Of a DNA stretch of 64,000 nucleotides, positions 18,210 to 27,033 are shown in pieces (positions within the stretch are counted from its first letter, which is position 1; each line of letters opens with the position of its first letter). Source of the stretch: Ignavibacteria bacterium. GTDB taxonomy: Bacteria; Bacteroidota; Ignavibacteria; Kapaibacteriales; UBA2268. Location: the NCBI GenBank assembly GCA_016844745.1, contig JAERMQ010000015.1, positions 1-64,000 on the forward strand, given 5' to 3'. The notes beneath the pieces were generated by a model, which did no database searches, had not been told where the DNA came from, and was given only the letters and a program-made list of their open reading frames with translations. Both the position numbers and the translations under genes were made by a program.

Positions 18210-19192
18210 GTATTCTTTAAAGCATTATTTATTAGCATCAAATCAGCTAAAGCAATGGCTAATGCAGCTTCAACAATGACAGGTACACGCAGGGCAATGC
18301 ATGAATCATGTCTTCCTTTTATAATTAAAGTATCCAATTTACCAGTCTTGAAATTATATGTTGTTTGAGGTTTGCCAATGCTCGATGGAGGTCTCACCGC
18401 AACCCTGAACACCAATTCATTACCATTAGTTATTCCACCTGAAATTCCACCGTTATTATTTGTTTTTGTTCTTCCGTTTGAATCTATATAAACATCGTTG
18501 AATTCGCTGCCACGCATATTTACTGCATTAAATCCTGCCCCGAATTCAATTGCTTTTATTCCCGGAATAGCAAAAATCAATTGGCTGATAACCGATTCTG
18601 CTGTATCGAAGAATGGTTCGCCCAATCCGATTGGAACATTTGCTGCCTTACATTCAATCAATCCACCTATAGAATCCTGTTCATCGAGGGCTTTGCTTAC
18701 TTCTGTTTCAATATCTTTGCTGCCGCCTGCATTGATTAATTCTGCTTTTATTGATACAGGACTGATGATTTTTTTTGCGAGAGTGCTGGCTGCAACCAAT
18801 CCAACGGTCATCCTGCCGGAGAAGTGACCTCCTCCGCTTATATCGGAAAATCCTGCATATTTCTTAAAGGCAACAAAATCAGCATGTCCGGGTCTTGGAA
18901 TATCGATAAATTGTGAGTATTCCGTTCTCTTTACATTCTTGTTTGCGAATTTAATAAGTATTGGTGTTCCTGTAGTTTTGTTGTTGTATATACCGCTAAG
19001 TATTTCAGGTTTATCATCTTCGATTCGTGTGGTTGTGCCAATGGCGCCTGGTTTCCTTCTTTGCAAATCTAGGGAAAGTTCTTTTTCAGTTAATCTTATG
19101 CCCGGAGGTACACCGTCGATAACAACACCAACGTAGTTACCATGCGATTCACCGAAAATTTCTATTTTAAATATTCTGCCGAAACTGTTCAT
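18206..19192 (-). CDS. aroC: Chorismate synthase
   Basis: A 328-residue enzyme for the last shikimate step, EPSP to chorismate, which needs reduced FMN. MNSFGRIFKIEIFGESHGNYVGVVIDGVPPGI carries signature 1 (GESHG). RPGHADFVAFKKYAGFSDISGGGHFSGRMTVGLVAAS carries the second block, and RPPSSIGKPQTTYNFKTGK the third. It is slightly short compared with the usual 350-360 residues, mainly at the C-terminus, but the core motifs are present. It is followed by the chorismatase-like gene with a 4-bp overlap and preceded by a 238-bp AT-rich spacer after aroA. Confidence 0.95.
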   Translation of the reverse strand: MNSFGRIFKIEIFGESHGNYVGVVIDGVPPGIRLTEKELSLDLQRRKPGAIGTTTRIEDDKPEILSGIYNNKTTGTPILIKFANKNVKRTEYSQFIDIPRPGHADFVAFKKYAGFSDISGGGHFSGRMTVGLVAASTLAKKIISPVSIKAELINAGGSKDIETEVSKALDEQDSIGGLIECKAANVPIGLGEPFFDTAESVISQLIFAIPGIKAIEFGAGFNAVNMRGSEFNDVYIDSNGRTKTNNNGGISGGITNGNELVFRVAVRPPSSIGKPQTTYNFKTGKLDTLIIKGRHDSCIALRVPVIVEAALAIALADLMLINNALKNT

Positions 19193-19274
19193 GATATTTT
19201 TTTAAGTTGTCAATTATAAATTAATCGACAAACTATAATTTAGAATTACTTTTATTCATTTGAGTCATATTAAA

Positions 19275-19338
19275 ATTTTCAATTATTAATTTTCAATTTT
19301 CAATAAATTTTCAATTATTAATTTTCAATTTTCAATAA
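19275..19338. repeat. Two tandem 32-bp AT-rich repeats
   Basis: ATTTTCAATTATTAATTTTCAATTTTCAATAA occurs twice head to tail between aroA and aroC. The sequence continues into further ATTAATAATT. It contains no gene. It may hold a promoter for aroC, but I see no clear TTTG/TAnnTTTG pair. Confidence 0.8.
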
Positions 19339-19430
19339 ATAATTAATAATTATTTCATTAGAAATTGAATGCAAAATTATAAAATTGATAATTGAAAATT
19401 CCTTCCCATTTAAACATCCTTAAACCAAAA

Positions 19431-20696
19431 TTAACAAATAGACTTTTTCAGGACTTTCCAAAATCCCGGATAAGATTTTGAAACACATTCGGAATTTATT
19501 ATTTTAACCGGGCTGTCGCATCCAAGCGCTGCAATACCTAACGCCATTGCTATTCTGTGGTCATTCCAACTATTGACTGTTCCGCCATGCAATTTACCTC
19601 CTGTAATAATCATACAATCATTTTCAGTATCAATTTTAATATTAGCTCCCAATTTTGTTAATTCGGTAGATAACGCTTGTGCCCTGTTGCTTTCTTTGTT
19701 AACAAGCCGTGAGACACCTATTAGAACGCTTGTCCTCTCACAATAACATGCAAGAACGGCAAGAGGCGGAAATAAATCCGGATTGTCGGATAAATTACAA
19801 AAAATTGGATTCAACGACATTTTTTCAACAAATATGTAAGGTCCTTGAATTATAACTAATGCTTTTGTGTTTGCAAGATTATTAATAATATCCCAATCTG
19901 CAAGTTCCGAATCAATATCCAATCCTTTGATTTCCAGTTTACCTGCGATTGCTGCGGCAACCATCAGGAATGATGCGCCGCTCCAATCGCCATCTATACG
20001 AATTATACTCCTCCTGAATTGTTGTTTCTTTTTGATATTAAAGACTTCAAAATTGTTATTTTCAACGGCAATACCTAATTTTGAAAGCACATGTAATGTC
20101 ATTGTTATGTATGGTTTACTTTTTAAATTATTGACATTTATCCGGGTATCTTCATCGTATAACGGCATTGACATTAGTAATCCGGATAATACCTGGGAAC
20201 CTGTGGAACCGTCAATGGTAATTTGATGATTACAAATTTTCCCGGAAATTTCAAATGGCAGATATCCATTATTTGATTTGCATGTATATCCTAACTGGGT
20301 TAATGCCGATTCGAGTTCCGAAAAATTCCTTTTATTTAAAGTTGAATTGCCTGTAACGATTGTTTTTTCATTGTGAAGTGCAGAAATAAAGGAAAAAAGA
20401 TTAACTGTCAAAGCTGATTCACCGCAATCCAGAACAACCGGTCGCTTTTTTCTCTTTATTCCTCCCTTAACCCTTAATTCACGACCTGAAATGGTAAAAT
20501 TTAATCCGAGTGTTTTTGCACAATTAAGAGCTGCTCTTCCATCAAGACAATCTGAATAATCGTATATTAATAATCCTAATCTTGATAGGCATGCTGCTGC
20601 AATTGCGCGAATTGACATACTTTTCGATGATGGAGCTTTTGTTTCACATTTGAAACTGCCGGGATTGATAATTATTGAGCTGATAATTTCCTCCAT
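19431..20696 (-). CDS. aroA: 3-phosphoshikimate 1-carboxyvinyltransferase (EPSP synthase)
   Basis: A 421-residue enzyme joining PEP to shikimate 3-phosphate. Visible motifs are KAPSSKSMSIRAIAAACL (substrate-binding SKS...R), LDCGESALTVNLFSF in the place of the usual LGNAGTAxR, DGSTGSQVLSGLLMSMPL, RIDGDWSGASFLMVAAAI, and NSWNDHRIAMALGIAALG with the DHR motif. The pattern with GESALT rather than NAGTT is like divergent Bacteroidota enzymes. Its start overlaps the end of aroEK by 25 bp, implying translational coupling. Confidence 0.93.
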   Translation of the reverse strand: MEEIISSIIINPGSFKCETKAPSSKSMSIRAIAAACLSRLGLLIYDYSDCLDGRAALNCAKTLGLNFTISGRELRVKGGIKRKKRPVVLDCGESALTVNLFSFISALHNEKTIVTGNSTLNKRNFSELESALTQLGYTCKSNNGYLPFEISGKICNHQITIDGSTGSQVLSGLLMSMPLYDEDTRINVNNLKSKPYITMTLHVLSKLGIAVENNNFEVFNIKKKQQFRRSIIRIDGDWSGASFLMVAAAIAGKLEIKGLDIDSELADWDIINNLANTKALVIIQGPYIFVEKMSLNPIFCNLSDNPDLFPPLAVLACYCERTSVLIGVSRLVNKESNRAQALSTELTKLGANIKIDTENDCMIITGGKLHGGTVNSWNDHRIAMALGIAALGCDSPVKIINSECVSKSYPGFWKVLKKSIC

Positions 20697-22075
20697 AGAA
20701 TATATTCATTATAAATTTTATTTACAGGGTTTTCATCGAGACCTGATGGGACTATTAAATCGGATGCAGAGCAATAAATAGGAATCCGGGTCTTGAATAT
20801 TTTGCTTATATCTTCAGAAGAATTAAGGATAGGTCTTGTATCGGGCGGTATTCTATTCAGGCATTCCCTGAAATTAGCGAAAAGCCATATTACAATGCCA
20901 AGTTTTTTTAAATTTATTATGTTTTTGGGATTTAAAACAGCGCCGCCGCCACAAGAGATGACTGCCCCGGTCGTGCATAGCAATGAATTTATAATATTAG
21001 TTTCAAGTTCACGAAAATATGCCTCACCCTTATTTTGAAAAATATCCAAAACAGGACAACCTTCGGACTGCTCGATTAATTCATCAGTATCAATGAACCT
21101 ATAATCCAGCATTGATGAGAGTTCTCTTCCTGTCCAGGTCTTGCCTGCGCCCATAAATCCGATTAATACAATATTATCATTTCTTTCACAGATAGAGTGA
21201 TTTGTAGTACTTTTAAAGTCTGTCATTCCTGCGAATGTTGGAATCTCCTTCTGTAACAGTTTTGGGGATTCCTGCATTCGCAGGAATGACATATTACTAT
21301 CATAATCTACAAACTCTTTCATAAAAGATGAATCGGCTTTTATACCTGTCATAAGTTCAAACGCAGGTATAGCCTGTTCTTTCAGCCAATCGAGACCTGA
21401 AAAATAAAGGAATTTTCTCGTTCTTTCGTTTAACAAATCCGTAGGAATGACATAACAAGCCTCGATAAATATTTTTCCTTCTTTTATTTTGAAAGAATTA
21501 TCAATATCGATGCAATAAGGCAGGGTAGAAATAACAGCATCGAAATCGTTGATTTTACTTTGCGCTTCTTCGATTGAAACAAAATTTACATTGAACTTAT
21601 TAGCCAATATTTCTGCTCTCTCATTGGTTCGATTGGTAATTGTAACGTTGCAATGGAGCATCTTTAAAGCATAAGCGGCTGCCTTTGCTGCGTTACCGGC
21701 TCCAATAACCAGGCATTTCAATCCATTGATATGGGGCGATAGTAAAGTCATTGAATTAGTAATAGCAAGATAGTCGGTGTTGAATCCTGAATATTGGTTA
21801 TCATCAAGAACAACAGTATTTACCGCACCTATTTCTTTCGAATGGATATCGATATTATCAATAAAATTTATGATGTCGCTTTTGAAAGGCGCTGTGATAT
21901 TCATTCCATTCAAACTGATTTCTTTTGCTAATTCAATTGCTTGCTCTGCAGAATCAACGGCTAATCGCGTGTAAACCGCATCAATACCGGCATTTTGATA
22001 TGCATCTGAAAAAAGTTGTGGACTTTTGCTATGTAGAATTGGATTGCCACAAACGGCGAATAATTTTTTTTTCAT
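20672..22075 (-). CDS. aroE-aroK: Bifunctional shikimate dehydrogenase / shikimate kinase (AroE-AroK fusion)
   Basis: A 467-residue fusion. The AroE domain (about 1-255) has NPILHSKSPQLFSDAY (shikimate-binding serines), MNITAPFK with the catalytic lysine, GAVNTVV, GFNTDYLA, a VIGAGNAAKAAAYAL Rossmann loop and NRT for NADP. The AroK domain (about 300-467) has LIGFMGAGKTWTGREL (Walker A), FIDTDELIE, FRELE, SCGGGAV and DTRPIL. The linker, residues 261-286 (NMSFLRMQESPK...PTFAGMTDF), is the translation of a 72-bp palindromic repeat inserted in frame. It catalyses dehydroshikimate to shikimate and then phosphorylation. It lies 20 bp downstream of aroD and overlaps aroA. Confidence 0.95.
   Translation of the reverse strand: MKKKLFAVCGNPILHSKSPQLFSDAYQNAGIDAVYTRLAVDSAEQAIELAKEISLNGMNITAPFKSDIINFIDNIDIHSKEIGAVNTVVLDDNQYSGFNTDYLAITNSMTLLSPHINGLKCLVIGAGNAAKAAAYALKMLHCNVTITNRTNERAEILANKFNVNFVSIEEAQSKINDFDAVISTLPYCIDIDNSFKIKEGKIFIEACYVIPTDLLNERTRKFLYFSGLDWLKEQAIPAFELMTGIKADSSFMKEFVDYDSNMSFLRMQESPKLLQKEIPTFAGMTDFKSTTNHSICERNDNIVLIGFMGAGKTWTGRELSSMLDYRFIDTDELIEQSEGCPVLDIFQNKGEAYFRELETNIINSLLCTTGAVISCGGGAVLNPKNIINLKKLGIVIWLFANFRECLNRIPPDTRPILNSSEDISKIFKTRIPIYCSASDLIVPSGLDENPVNKIYNEYILWRKLSAQ
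21222..21293. repeat. Palindromic repeat TGTCATTCCTGCGAATG (R3) inside the aroE-aroK reading frame
   Basis: A 72-bp element with perfect 17-bp ends (TGTCATTCCTGCGAATG and its reverse complement). Its length is 24 codons, so it leaves the frame open. Relatives lie in intergenic positions at about 26720-26977, 36266-36350, 42189-42366, 49603-49658 and 53549-53609. Here it encodes the interdomain linker of the fusion protein. Confidence 0.9.
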
Positions 22076-22095
22076 AGATTATTTTGATAATTCAA

Positions 22096-22761
22096 TCAGA
22101 AATTGGCAATTATCGTTTTCATAGTTTCGAAATCCAATTGTCCGGGAGCCGTTTCCAATCCTTCCTGCAATGAACAATATGTAAAAGGCGCTCCCAATGC
22201 TAAATTTGATAGTCTCGTCATTTTTCCTTCTTCCCCCATTCCAATTGCAATCAATGGTTTATTATGATGATTTAGTAATTTGTTATTATATAAGGACAAC
22301 AGCCTCCTGCAATCTTTTGAATCTTTGACCATACATGCAATCTTTAAAATATCGAACTGCAAATCCATTGATGATTCAATCAGAGAATCGAGAAATTCTT
22401 CTGTTGGAGTATTCGAAAAATTATGATAAGAGAGAATGATTTTAACTTTTTTAATATTAGATTTAGAAATTAATTTTTTCCTGAATGTCGCATCAAGACT
22501 TAAATCTATATCAATAAAATTTGTACCGGCATTGATTGACATCTTAAGAATATCATAAATTTCTTTTGATGAAAGTAAGGAATTTCTACAGGATGAAATT
22601 GAAATCCCGGTATTTTTAAACAAACTCTTTAAAAATTTAATTGATAGGAATGTGTTGTCCAATCTATATTCAATAAAGTAATGCTTGCCGGAGGCTATTC
22701 TGCAGGCTTCAAGATTAGTTGCATCAACACTTATGCAAATCTTTTCATCGCCAATATTCAT
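22096..22761 (-). CDS. aroD: 3-dehydroquinate dehydratase, type I
   Basis: I place the start at the internal ATG (MNIGDEKICISVDATN), giving 221 residues. The longer frame to 22884 adds 41 unlikely residues and runs into the upstream gene. Type I residues are visible: EYRLD (substrate-binding E-x-R-x-D), VKIILSYHNFSNTP with the catalytic histidine, FDILKIACM with the Schiff-base lysine, and the C-terminal IAIGMGEEGKMTRLSNLALGAPFTYCSL. It dehydrates 3-dehydroquinate to 3-dehydroshikimate by cis elimination. It is followed by aroEK after 20 bp. The type I enzyme is small for the family but complete. Confidence 0.9.
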   Translation of the reverse strand: MNIGDEKICISVDATNLEACRIASGKHYFIEYRLDNTFLSIKFLKSLFKNTGISISSCRNSLLSSKEIYDILKMSINAGTNFIDIDLSLDATFRKKLISKSNIKKVKIILSYHNFSNTPTEEFLDSLIESSMDLQFDILKIACMVKDSKDCRRLLSLYNNKLLNHHNKPLIAIGMGEEGKMTRLSNLALGAPFTYCSLQEGLETAPGQLDFETMKTIIANF

Positions 22762-22867
22762 AAAACAGGTAACGATATTAATTAATTCAAAAAATAAAAT
22801 TAAATAAAAAAACCTTATGTAACAATAATTATAAAGAATGTAGGGATTTAGAGTTCGAAAACAGAGT

Positions 22868-24043
22868 CTAAATAAAGAGGACATAAATAAGGTATGCCGT
22901 CAATGAATAACGGAACAAATCCTTTGCATGAGAAGATTTAGCCATAGCGTAATCGATAAAATATGCTATTCCGATGGTCGATAATTCGATTAATATTACA
23001 TAACCAAATGCTGATGGAAGGCTGAGCGCCTTTTGATAGAATGAAGCAAATCCGGGGAATACAGGTGTACCATAAAGAATTAATAAATGGATTATATAAA
23101 TATAAATGGCTTTCTTTCCGAAAAAAGAATAATATTTTGAAAGATTTTTTGTTTTTTCATAAAGGTAAGCTATTAGCGGCATTCCAATGAATACACAACC
23201 CGAACGAATGAATACTAATCCTAAATCCACGCTTAACAAATTATATTTATAAAGATAAGTGAACTCTTGAAATAATAAAGCTAACGGTATTCCGATTGCA
23301 AAAAATGCTACCCCTATAACCAAGCTATTCTTCTTTAGAAATTCAATTCTTTTGTGTATGGGAACATTTTTAAGGTATGCACCAAAAGCAGCTCCGAAAA
23401 AAAGATAGGCTGTATATGGAAAGATTGAAAATATTGTTCCCTTTTGGTACGAAAAATAAGCGGCTATATACTCTGGTAAAAAAGTATGAAAATTAAATGC
23501 ATGAACAACAGGAGTAAGAAAAGTAATTGCCAAAGCTATAATTAGCGACCATTTGAACAGGGATTTATCATTTCTTGTAAAGATAAATAATACAAGAAGG
23601 AAAATTAAAGATACACCAATCAACTGGAGAATATTTACCTGGAAAAAACCCAACCAGTATTGTTTTTCGAGGAATATCAGATCGTAAATCCGTTTTACGG
23701 GAAAAACTACAAAGTAACCGATAAAAATTAATATTAATGCCATTTTTAAACGGCGGTGAGAAGTTTTAGGACTAATCCTACCGGAAGAATCCCTTTTATT
23801 AGCAAAAACATTGACTGCTCCCGAGACAATCAAAAATACCGGCGCTGTTATACCTCTGATAAAGTCCCAAACATTCCAGGGAAAAACATTGGTATTAATG
23901 ATATTGGGGCTGGTAAGTTCAAAAAGAGTATGACCCTGAATCATCATAACCATTGCAACCAAACGTACCAAATCAAGCACCGGCAGCCGCTGGGAGATGT
24001 CATCGGGAATAAATTCCTTTTCGTCGAACCAATGAAAACGCAT
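22868..24043 (-). CDS. Polytopic acyltransferase-like membrane protein (DUF1624/HGSNAT-like)
   Basis: A 391-residue protein with about ten hydrophobic segments. Near the N-terminus RLPVLDLVRLVAMVMMIQGHTLFEL resembles the ...D..R...M..M...H block of heparan-alpha-glucosaminide N-acetyltransferase/DUF1624 proteins and of acyltransferase-3 relatives. FIRGITAPVFLIVSGA supports this. The histidine in IQGHT would be the catalytic residue by analogy. It may transfer acyl groups to envelope sugars; the substrate is unknown. It lies upstream of aroD on the same strand with about 106 bp between the stop and the aroD start, so it may or may not be in the same transcript. Confidence 0.65.
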   Translation of the reverse strand: MRFHWFDEKEFIPDDISQRLPVLDLVRLVAMVMMIQGHTLFELTSPNIINTNVFPWNVWDFIRGITAPVFLIVSGAVNVFANKRDSSGRISPKTSHRRLKMALILIFIGYFVVFPVKRIYDLIFLEKQYWLGFFQVNILQLIGVSLIFLLVLFIFTRNDKSLFKWSLIIALAITFLTPVVHAFNFHTFLPEYIAAYFSYQKGTIFSIFPYTAYLFFGAAFGAYLKNVPIHKRIEFLKKNSLVIGVAFFAIGIPLALLFQEFTYLYKYNLLSVDLGLVFIRSGCVFIGMPLIAYLYEKTKNLSKYYSFFGKKAIYIYIIHLLILYGTPVFPGFASFYQKALSLPSAFGYVILIELSTIGIAYFIDYAMAKSSHAKDLFRYSLTAYLIYVLFI

Positions 24044-24174
24044 CTATATCAAAAATAAATGTCAAATACAAACATGCAATTTAACACTTTTTTAAATATT
24101 TTTTCATAAAACTTATTTTACACTAAATAATTTAAAGGATTTGCTAAGAGCCTGTAGAAAAACAATTATTTAGA

Positions 24175-24476
24175 AGAATGTCATTCTGAACGCAAAAATA
24201 CTGGGCATAATAAAAATAAATAATGACAAATTCAAGAGAAATCCCCCCTACCCCCCTTTTTCAAAGGGGGATTTATTTCTTCTTCTACTTCTACTTCAAT
24301 GTTCTACTTCTATAACCGGGGTAGGGGGGATTTCTTGAATTGTTAATTATGAGATAATTTATTAAACCGTAAGTAGTAATAAAATAGTGATTATATAATT
24401 CTGTCATTTGTAACTTGTTTCAGAATCCATAAACCGCACTGGGATTGGATTCTGAATAAAGTTCAGAATGACATTC
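24175..24476. repeat. Nested palindromic repeats (R1 variant inside separated R2 halves)
   Basis: An outer pair, GAATGTCATTCTGAACG near 24177 and TTCAGAATGACATTCCTGC near 24460, are the two ends of an R2-type repeat. Between them, 24231-24339 is an R1-like element (TTCAAGAGAAATCCCCCCTA... and its complement) whose centre holds CTTCTACTTCTACTTC direct repeats. No gene is visible in 24059-24587. Confidence 0.75.
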
Positions 24477-24521
24477 CTGCACAATTTATTATTTTTCAGG
24501 GTCTCAATAAAAATAGGTCAA

Positions 24522-24554
24522 TCAGTAAAAAAAAACTCTGCAAAAGCAGAGTTT
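24522..24554 (-). terminator. Rho-independent terminator for the 88-residue protein gene
   Basis: On the minus strand AAACTCTGC-TTTT-GCAGAGTTT is followed directly by a run of T (A-run at 24527-24535 on the + strand). The stem is nine perfect pairs, and it lies about 35 bp beyond the stop codon of the upstream minus-strand gene. Confidence 0.88.
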
Positions 24555-24587
24555 ATAATTTTTCGATTAAATGAATAGATGAAACGA

Positions 24588-24854
24588 TTAACCCATCTTT
24601 TTTCTTAATTCCATCATAAATCTTTTTAATTGTTCTCTCGCTTGTTGCTCAGTTAATCTGCCGGCTCTGACGGCATTTTTCAACTCTTGCTGTTTAGCAC
24701 GAACCAATGCAACATATTCCTTGTTTGACATTTTTCTGTCTTTGGCATCCCTTGTCGGGGTTGGTCTTTTAGCATCGCGCGTTGGTTGGGAATATAAAAC
24801 TGTACTAAAAAGAATTCCTAAAGCGAAAATGGCTGTGATGATTTTTGTTTTCAT
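24588..24854 (-). CDS. Small secreted basic protein, unknown function
   Basis: An 88-residue protein with a clear signal peptide (MKTKIITAIFALGILFSTVLYSQ). It carries a short internal repeat, PTRDAKRPTPTRDAKD, and a charged helix MSNKEYVALVRAKQQELKNAVRAGRLTEQQAREQLKRFMMELRKKMG. The helix, with LTEQQAREQL, recalls small periplasmic helical stress proteins but I cannot assign a family. A good ribosome site (AAGGAG) precedes ATG and a strong terminator follows, so it is a real single-gene unit. Confidence 0.75.
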   Translation of the reverse strand: MKTKIITAIFALGILFSTVLYSQPTRDAKRPTPTRDAKDRKMSNKEYVALVRAKQQELKNAVRAGRLTEQQAREQLKRFMMELRKKMG

Positions 24855-25010
24855 AAAACTCCTTATAAAGTATTAAACAAACTAATTATTTACAATAATA
24901 TTTACAAAATAATAAATAATTTTATAAAAAACAAATATTTTTTTTTATCATTAAAAGTTTCGGATTAATTTAATAATTCTTTAATTTGTAAGTTTATTCA
25001 TGGATTTTTT

Positions 25011-26708
25011 TTGATAAATATGATTAAAACCTTTTTTGATAGATTAGTTTTAAATCTTTTAATAATTTCAATTTGCTTCTTTTTATTAAATGCTGAATTA
25101 ATTTCTCGTCCCAAAAAGAATAGTTCAACCTCAAAGAGAAAAATTATAAAGCAAATAAAACCTAATAAAAAATCCAGGCAATCGAATTACGATATTCCAA
25201 TTGACAGAATCCGGCTTGAAGAAACACTGGAATCGACATTTTCAGGTACCCAACTATCCAAAACACGCTATGGGATTGTTATTTACTCATTAGACAGTAA
25301 TAGATTTTACTTCGATAAAAATTCTTCATTATTGCTTACTCCAGCCTCTACTACAAAGCTGTTTACCTCATTTGCTGCGTTAAACGGAGTCGGATTCAAT
25401 TACCTGATTCCTACATCGGTTTATACCGATGGCAGCATAGAAAATGATGGAACGCTTAATGGCAATGTTTATATTGCCGGACAGGGTGATGCATTGCTTT
25501 CTGCGAAAGATATTGATTGGATAGCAGGTGAAATTTCACGCCAAAAAGTGAAAAAAATTAACGGCTCTATATTTGCAGATGGTTCTTTCTTCGATAGAAT
25601 TACCGACCGTAAGGCATATAGCGGAGATAGAGACGTTGTTCAACCGCTCCCTCCTGTTACGGCTTTGAGCATAAATAATAATGTGTTTACAGTGAGAGTA
25701 GTTGCAGGAGCGACACCCGGTGAACCTGTCAGTGTCCATTTCGAGCCTGAATCGGAATCTTTTATTAAAAACATAACAGCAACTGTTCGTGGCAGCAAAA
25801 AGCTTACTCCCGATAAACCTGCAATTAAAAATCGCAGAAATAATAAAAAAAACCGGAAGTTCAGTAGAACTGCCATTACTAAAGAGATGAATATGTATGG
25901 CGGGCCGGTTCGTTATTTAGCTGCCCGTACAGGTGCTTCTTCGAGAAGTAACATCAGAATATCAATCAACAATTCTCAAAACGGTAAACAAATTATTTCA
26001 ATTAGCGGTTCGCTTCGGGCAAATCAATCCGTTACGTATAAATATCATATTAAAGACCCGGAATTAACCTGTGCAGGTACATTGAAAAGCAGATTACAGG
26101 CAAATGGAATCCATATTTCAGGCGGTATCGGGAAAAAATCATTTACGGATTTCAATTTCAAAAAGAAAGTATTGACAGTATTCCGCAGACCTTTAATTGA
26201 TTTGCTTTATCCGGTTAATAAATACAGCGATAATTATACGGCAGAGCATGTATTCAAGATGTTAGGCGGAATAACCGGCAATCACGAGGATTGTGCCACG
26301 GCAGCATCAGAATTTATTTTCCAAAGTCTCGAAAAAGTCGGCTTCGATTGCGATGGATGCAGGATAAATGACGGCTCCGGGCTTTCCCGAAGGAATAAAG
26401 TGACAGCTATGTCTATTGTTGAGATATTGGCATTTCTTTACCATCAACCCTACTTCGCAAAGTTTGATTCTACCTTATCGATTGCGGGAATTGACGGCAC
26501 CCTGCACAAAAGAATGATTGGTACCAAAGCGCAGGGTAATTTTCATGGCAAAACGGGGACTCATGCAAACGTCAGCGCACTTGCCGGTTATGTCAGGACT
26601 TTATCCGGCGAAAGATTGGCGGTAGCAATGATTTTCAATGGGGGGTCTGTGCATAATTATAAAATAGTTGAGAATAGTGTTGCAATTATTTTGGCGAATT
26701 TAAAATGA
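25011..26708 (+). CDS. dacB: D-alanyl-D-alanine carboxypeptidase/endopeptidase, PBP4 (DacB) type
   Basis: A 565-residue class C penicillin-binding protein. A hydrophobic signal segment (about 11-29) is followed by a basic low-complexity stretch (RPKKNSSTSKRKIIKQIKPNKK). Active-site motifs are SxxK as STTK at 113-116 (LLTPASTTKLFTSFAAL), SxN as SDN (NKYSDNYTAEHVFK) and KTG (NFHGKTGTHANVSALAGYV). GSGLSRRNKVTAMSIVEIL is typical of the S13 family. It trims or cuts peptidoglycan stem peptides in the periplasm. It is larger than E. coli DacB (477), with an insert rich in Lys/Arg near 260-290. The first ATG may be skipped in favour of codon 4. Confidence 0.92.
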   Translation: MINMIKTFFDRLVLNLLIISICFFLLNAELISRPKKNSSTSKRKIIKQIKPNKKSRQSNYDIPIDRIRLEETLESTFSGTQLSKTRYGIVIYSLDSNRFYFDKNSSLLLTPASTTKLFTSFAALNGVGFNYLIPTSVYTDGSIENDGTLNGNVYIAGQGDALLSAKDIDWIAGEISRQKVKKINGSIFADGSFFDRITDRKAYSGDRDVVQPLPPVTALSINNNVFTVRVVAGATPGEPVSVHFEPESESFIKNITATVRGSKKLTPDKPAIKNRRNNKKNRKFSRTAITKEMNMYGGPVRYLAARTGASSRSNIRISINNSQNGKQIISISGSLRANQSVTYKYHIKDPELTCAGTLKSRLQANGIHISGGIGKKSFTDFNFKKKVLTVFRRPLIDLLYPVNKYSDNYTAEHVFKMLGGITGNHEDCATAASEFIFQSLEKVGFDCDGCRINDGSGLSRRNKVTAMSIVEILAFLYHQPYFAKFDSTLSIAGIDGTLHKRMIGTKAQGNFHGKTGTHANVSALAGYVRTLSGERLAVAMIFNGGSVHNYKIVENSVAIILANLK

Positions 26709-26719
26709 AAGGAACTTTA

Positions 26720-26977
26720 ATGTCATACCTGTGAATAAGGCTTTGTGAAAAATCAAAAATTGATGATAGCAAGAAAATCCAAGAACCCCTCCCTTACCCT
26801 CCCCGAAGGGGATGGAATGCGCAACTATCTTATTTTTCAATTCCCTCCCCTTCGGGGAGGGTAAGGGAGGGGTTCTTGGAATAATTAATAATGGCTCAAT
26901 TTTTATTTTTCACACAGGCTCGAATTCAGGAATCCAATCGCAAAGGCTGGGGATTCCTGCATTCTCAGGAATGACAG
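26720..26977. repeat. Nested palindromes: R1-like element inside an R3 element
   Basis: TGTCATACCTGTGAATAAGGCTTTGTGAAAAA near 26721 pairs with TTTTTCACACAGGCTCGAATTCAGGA near 26905, as the halves of an R3-type palindrome. The R1-like palindrome 26778-26880 (TCCAAGAACCCCTCCCTTACCCTCCCC... and its complement) occupies the interior. A second partial R3 (GGGGATTCCTGCATTCTCAGGAATGACA) follows to 26977. The ORF 26812-26994 is only a translation of this repeat. Confidence 0.8.
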
Positions 26978-27033
26978 TTTTTGACAAATCATAAATAAGA
27001 AAATAAAATTACAAACAAATTAGAAAAATAGTT

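Noticed and set aside
21222-21293. CRISPR-like or mobile-element interpretation of the recurring GTCATTCCTG repeats
   Set aside because: Copies are isolated, palindromic and not spaced as an array, with no transposase ORF attached; they are dispersed palindromic repeats.
22762-22884. N-terminal 41-residue extension of the aroD ORF
   Set aside because: Rich in Tyr/Phe/Leu/Cys, unlike type I dehydroquinases, and overlapping the end of the upstream acyltransferase gene; the internal ATG fits the family.
26812-26994. ORF MECATILFFNSLPFGEGKGGVLG... on the + strand
   Set aside because: It is the translation of the R1-like and R3 palindromes (PFGEGKGGVLG, GIPAFSGMT) and has no promoter, ribosome site or family.
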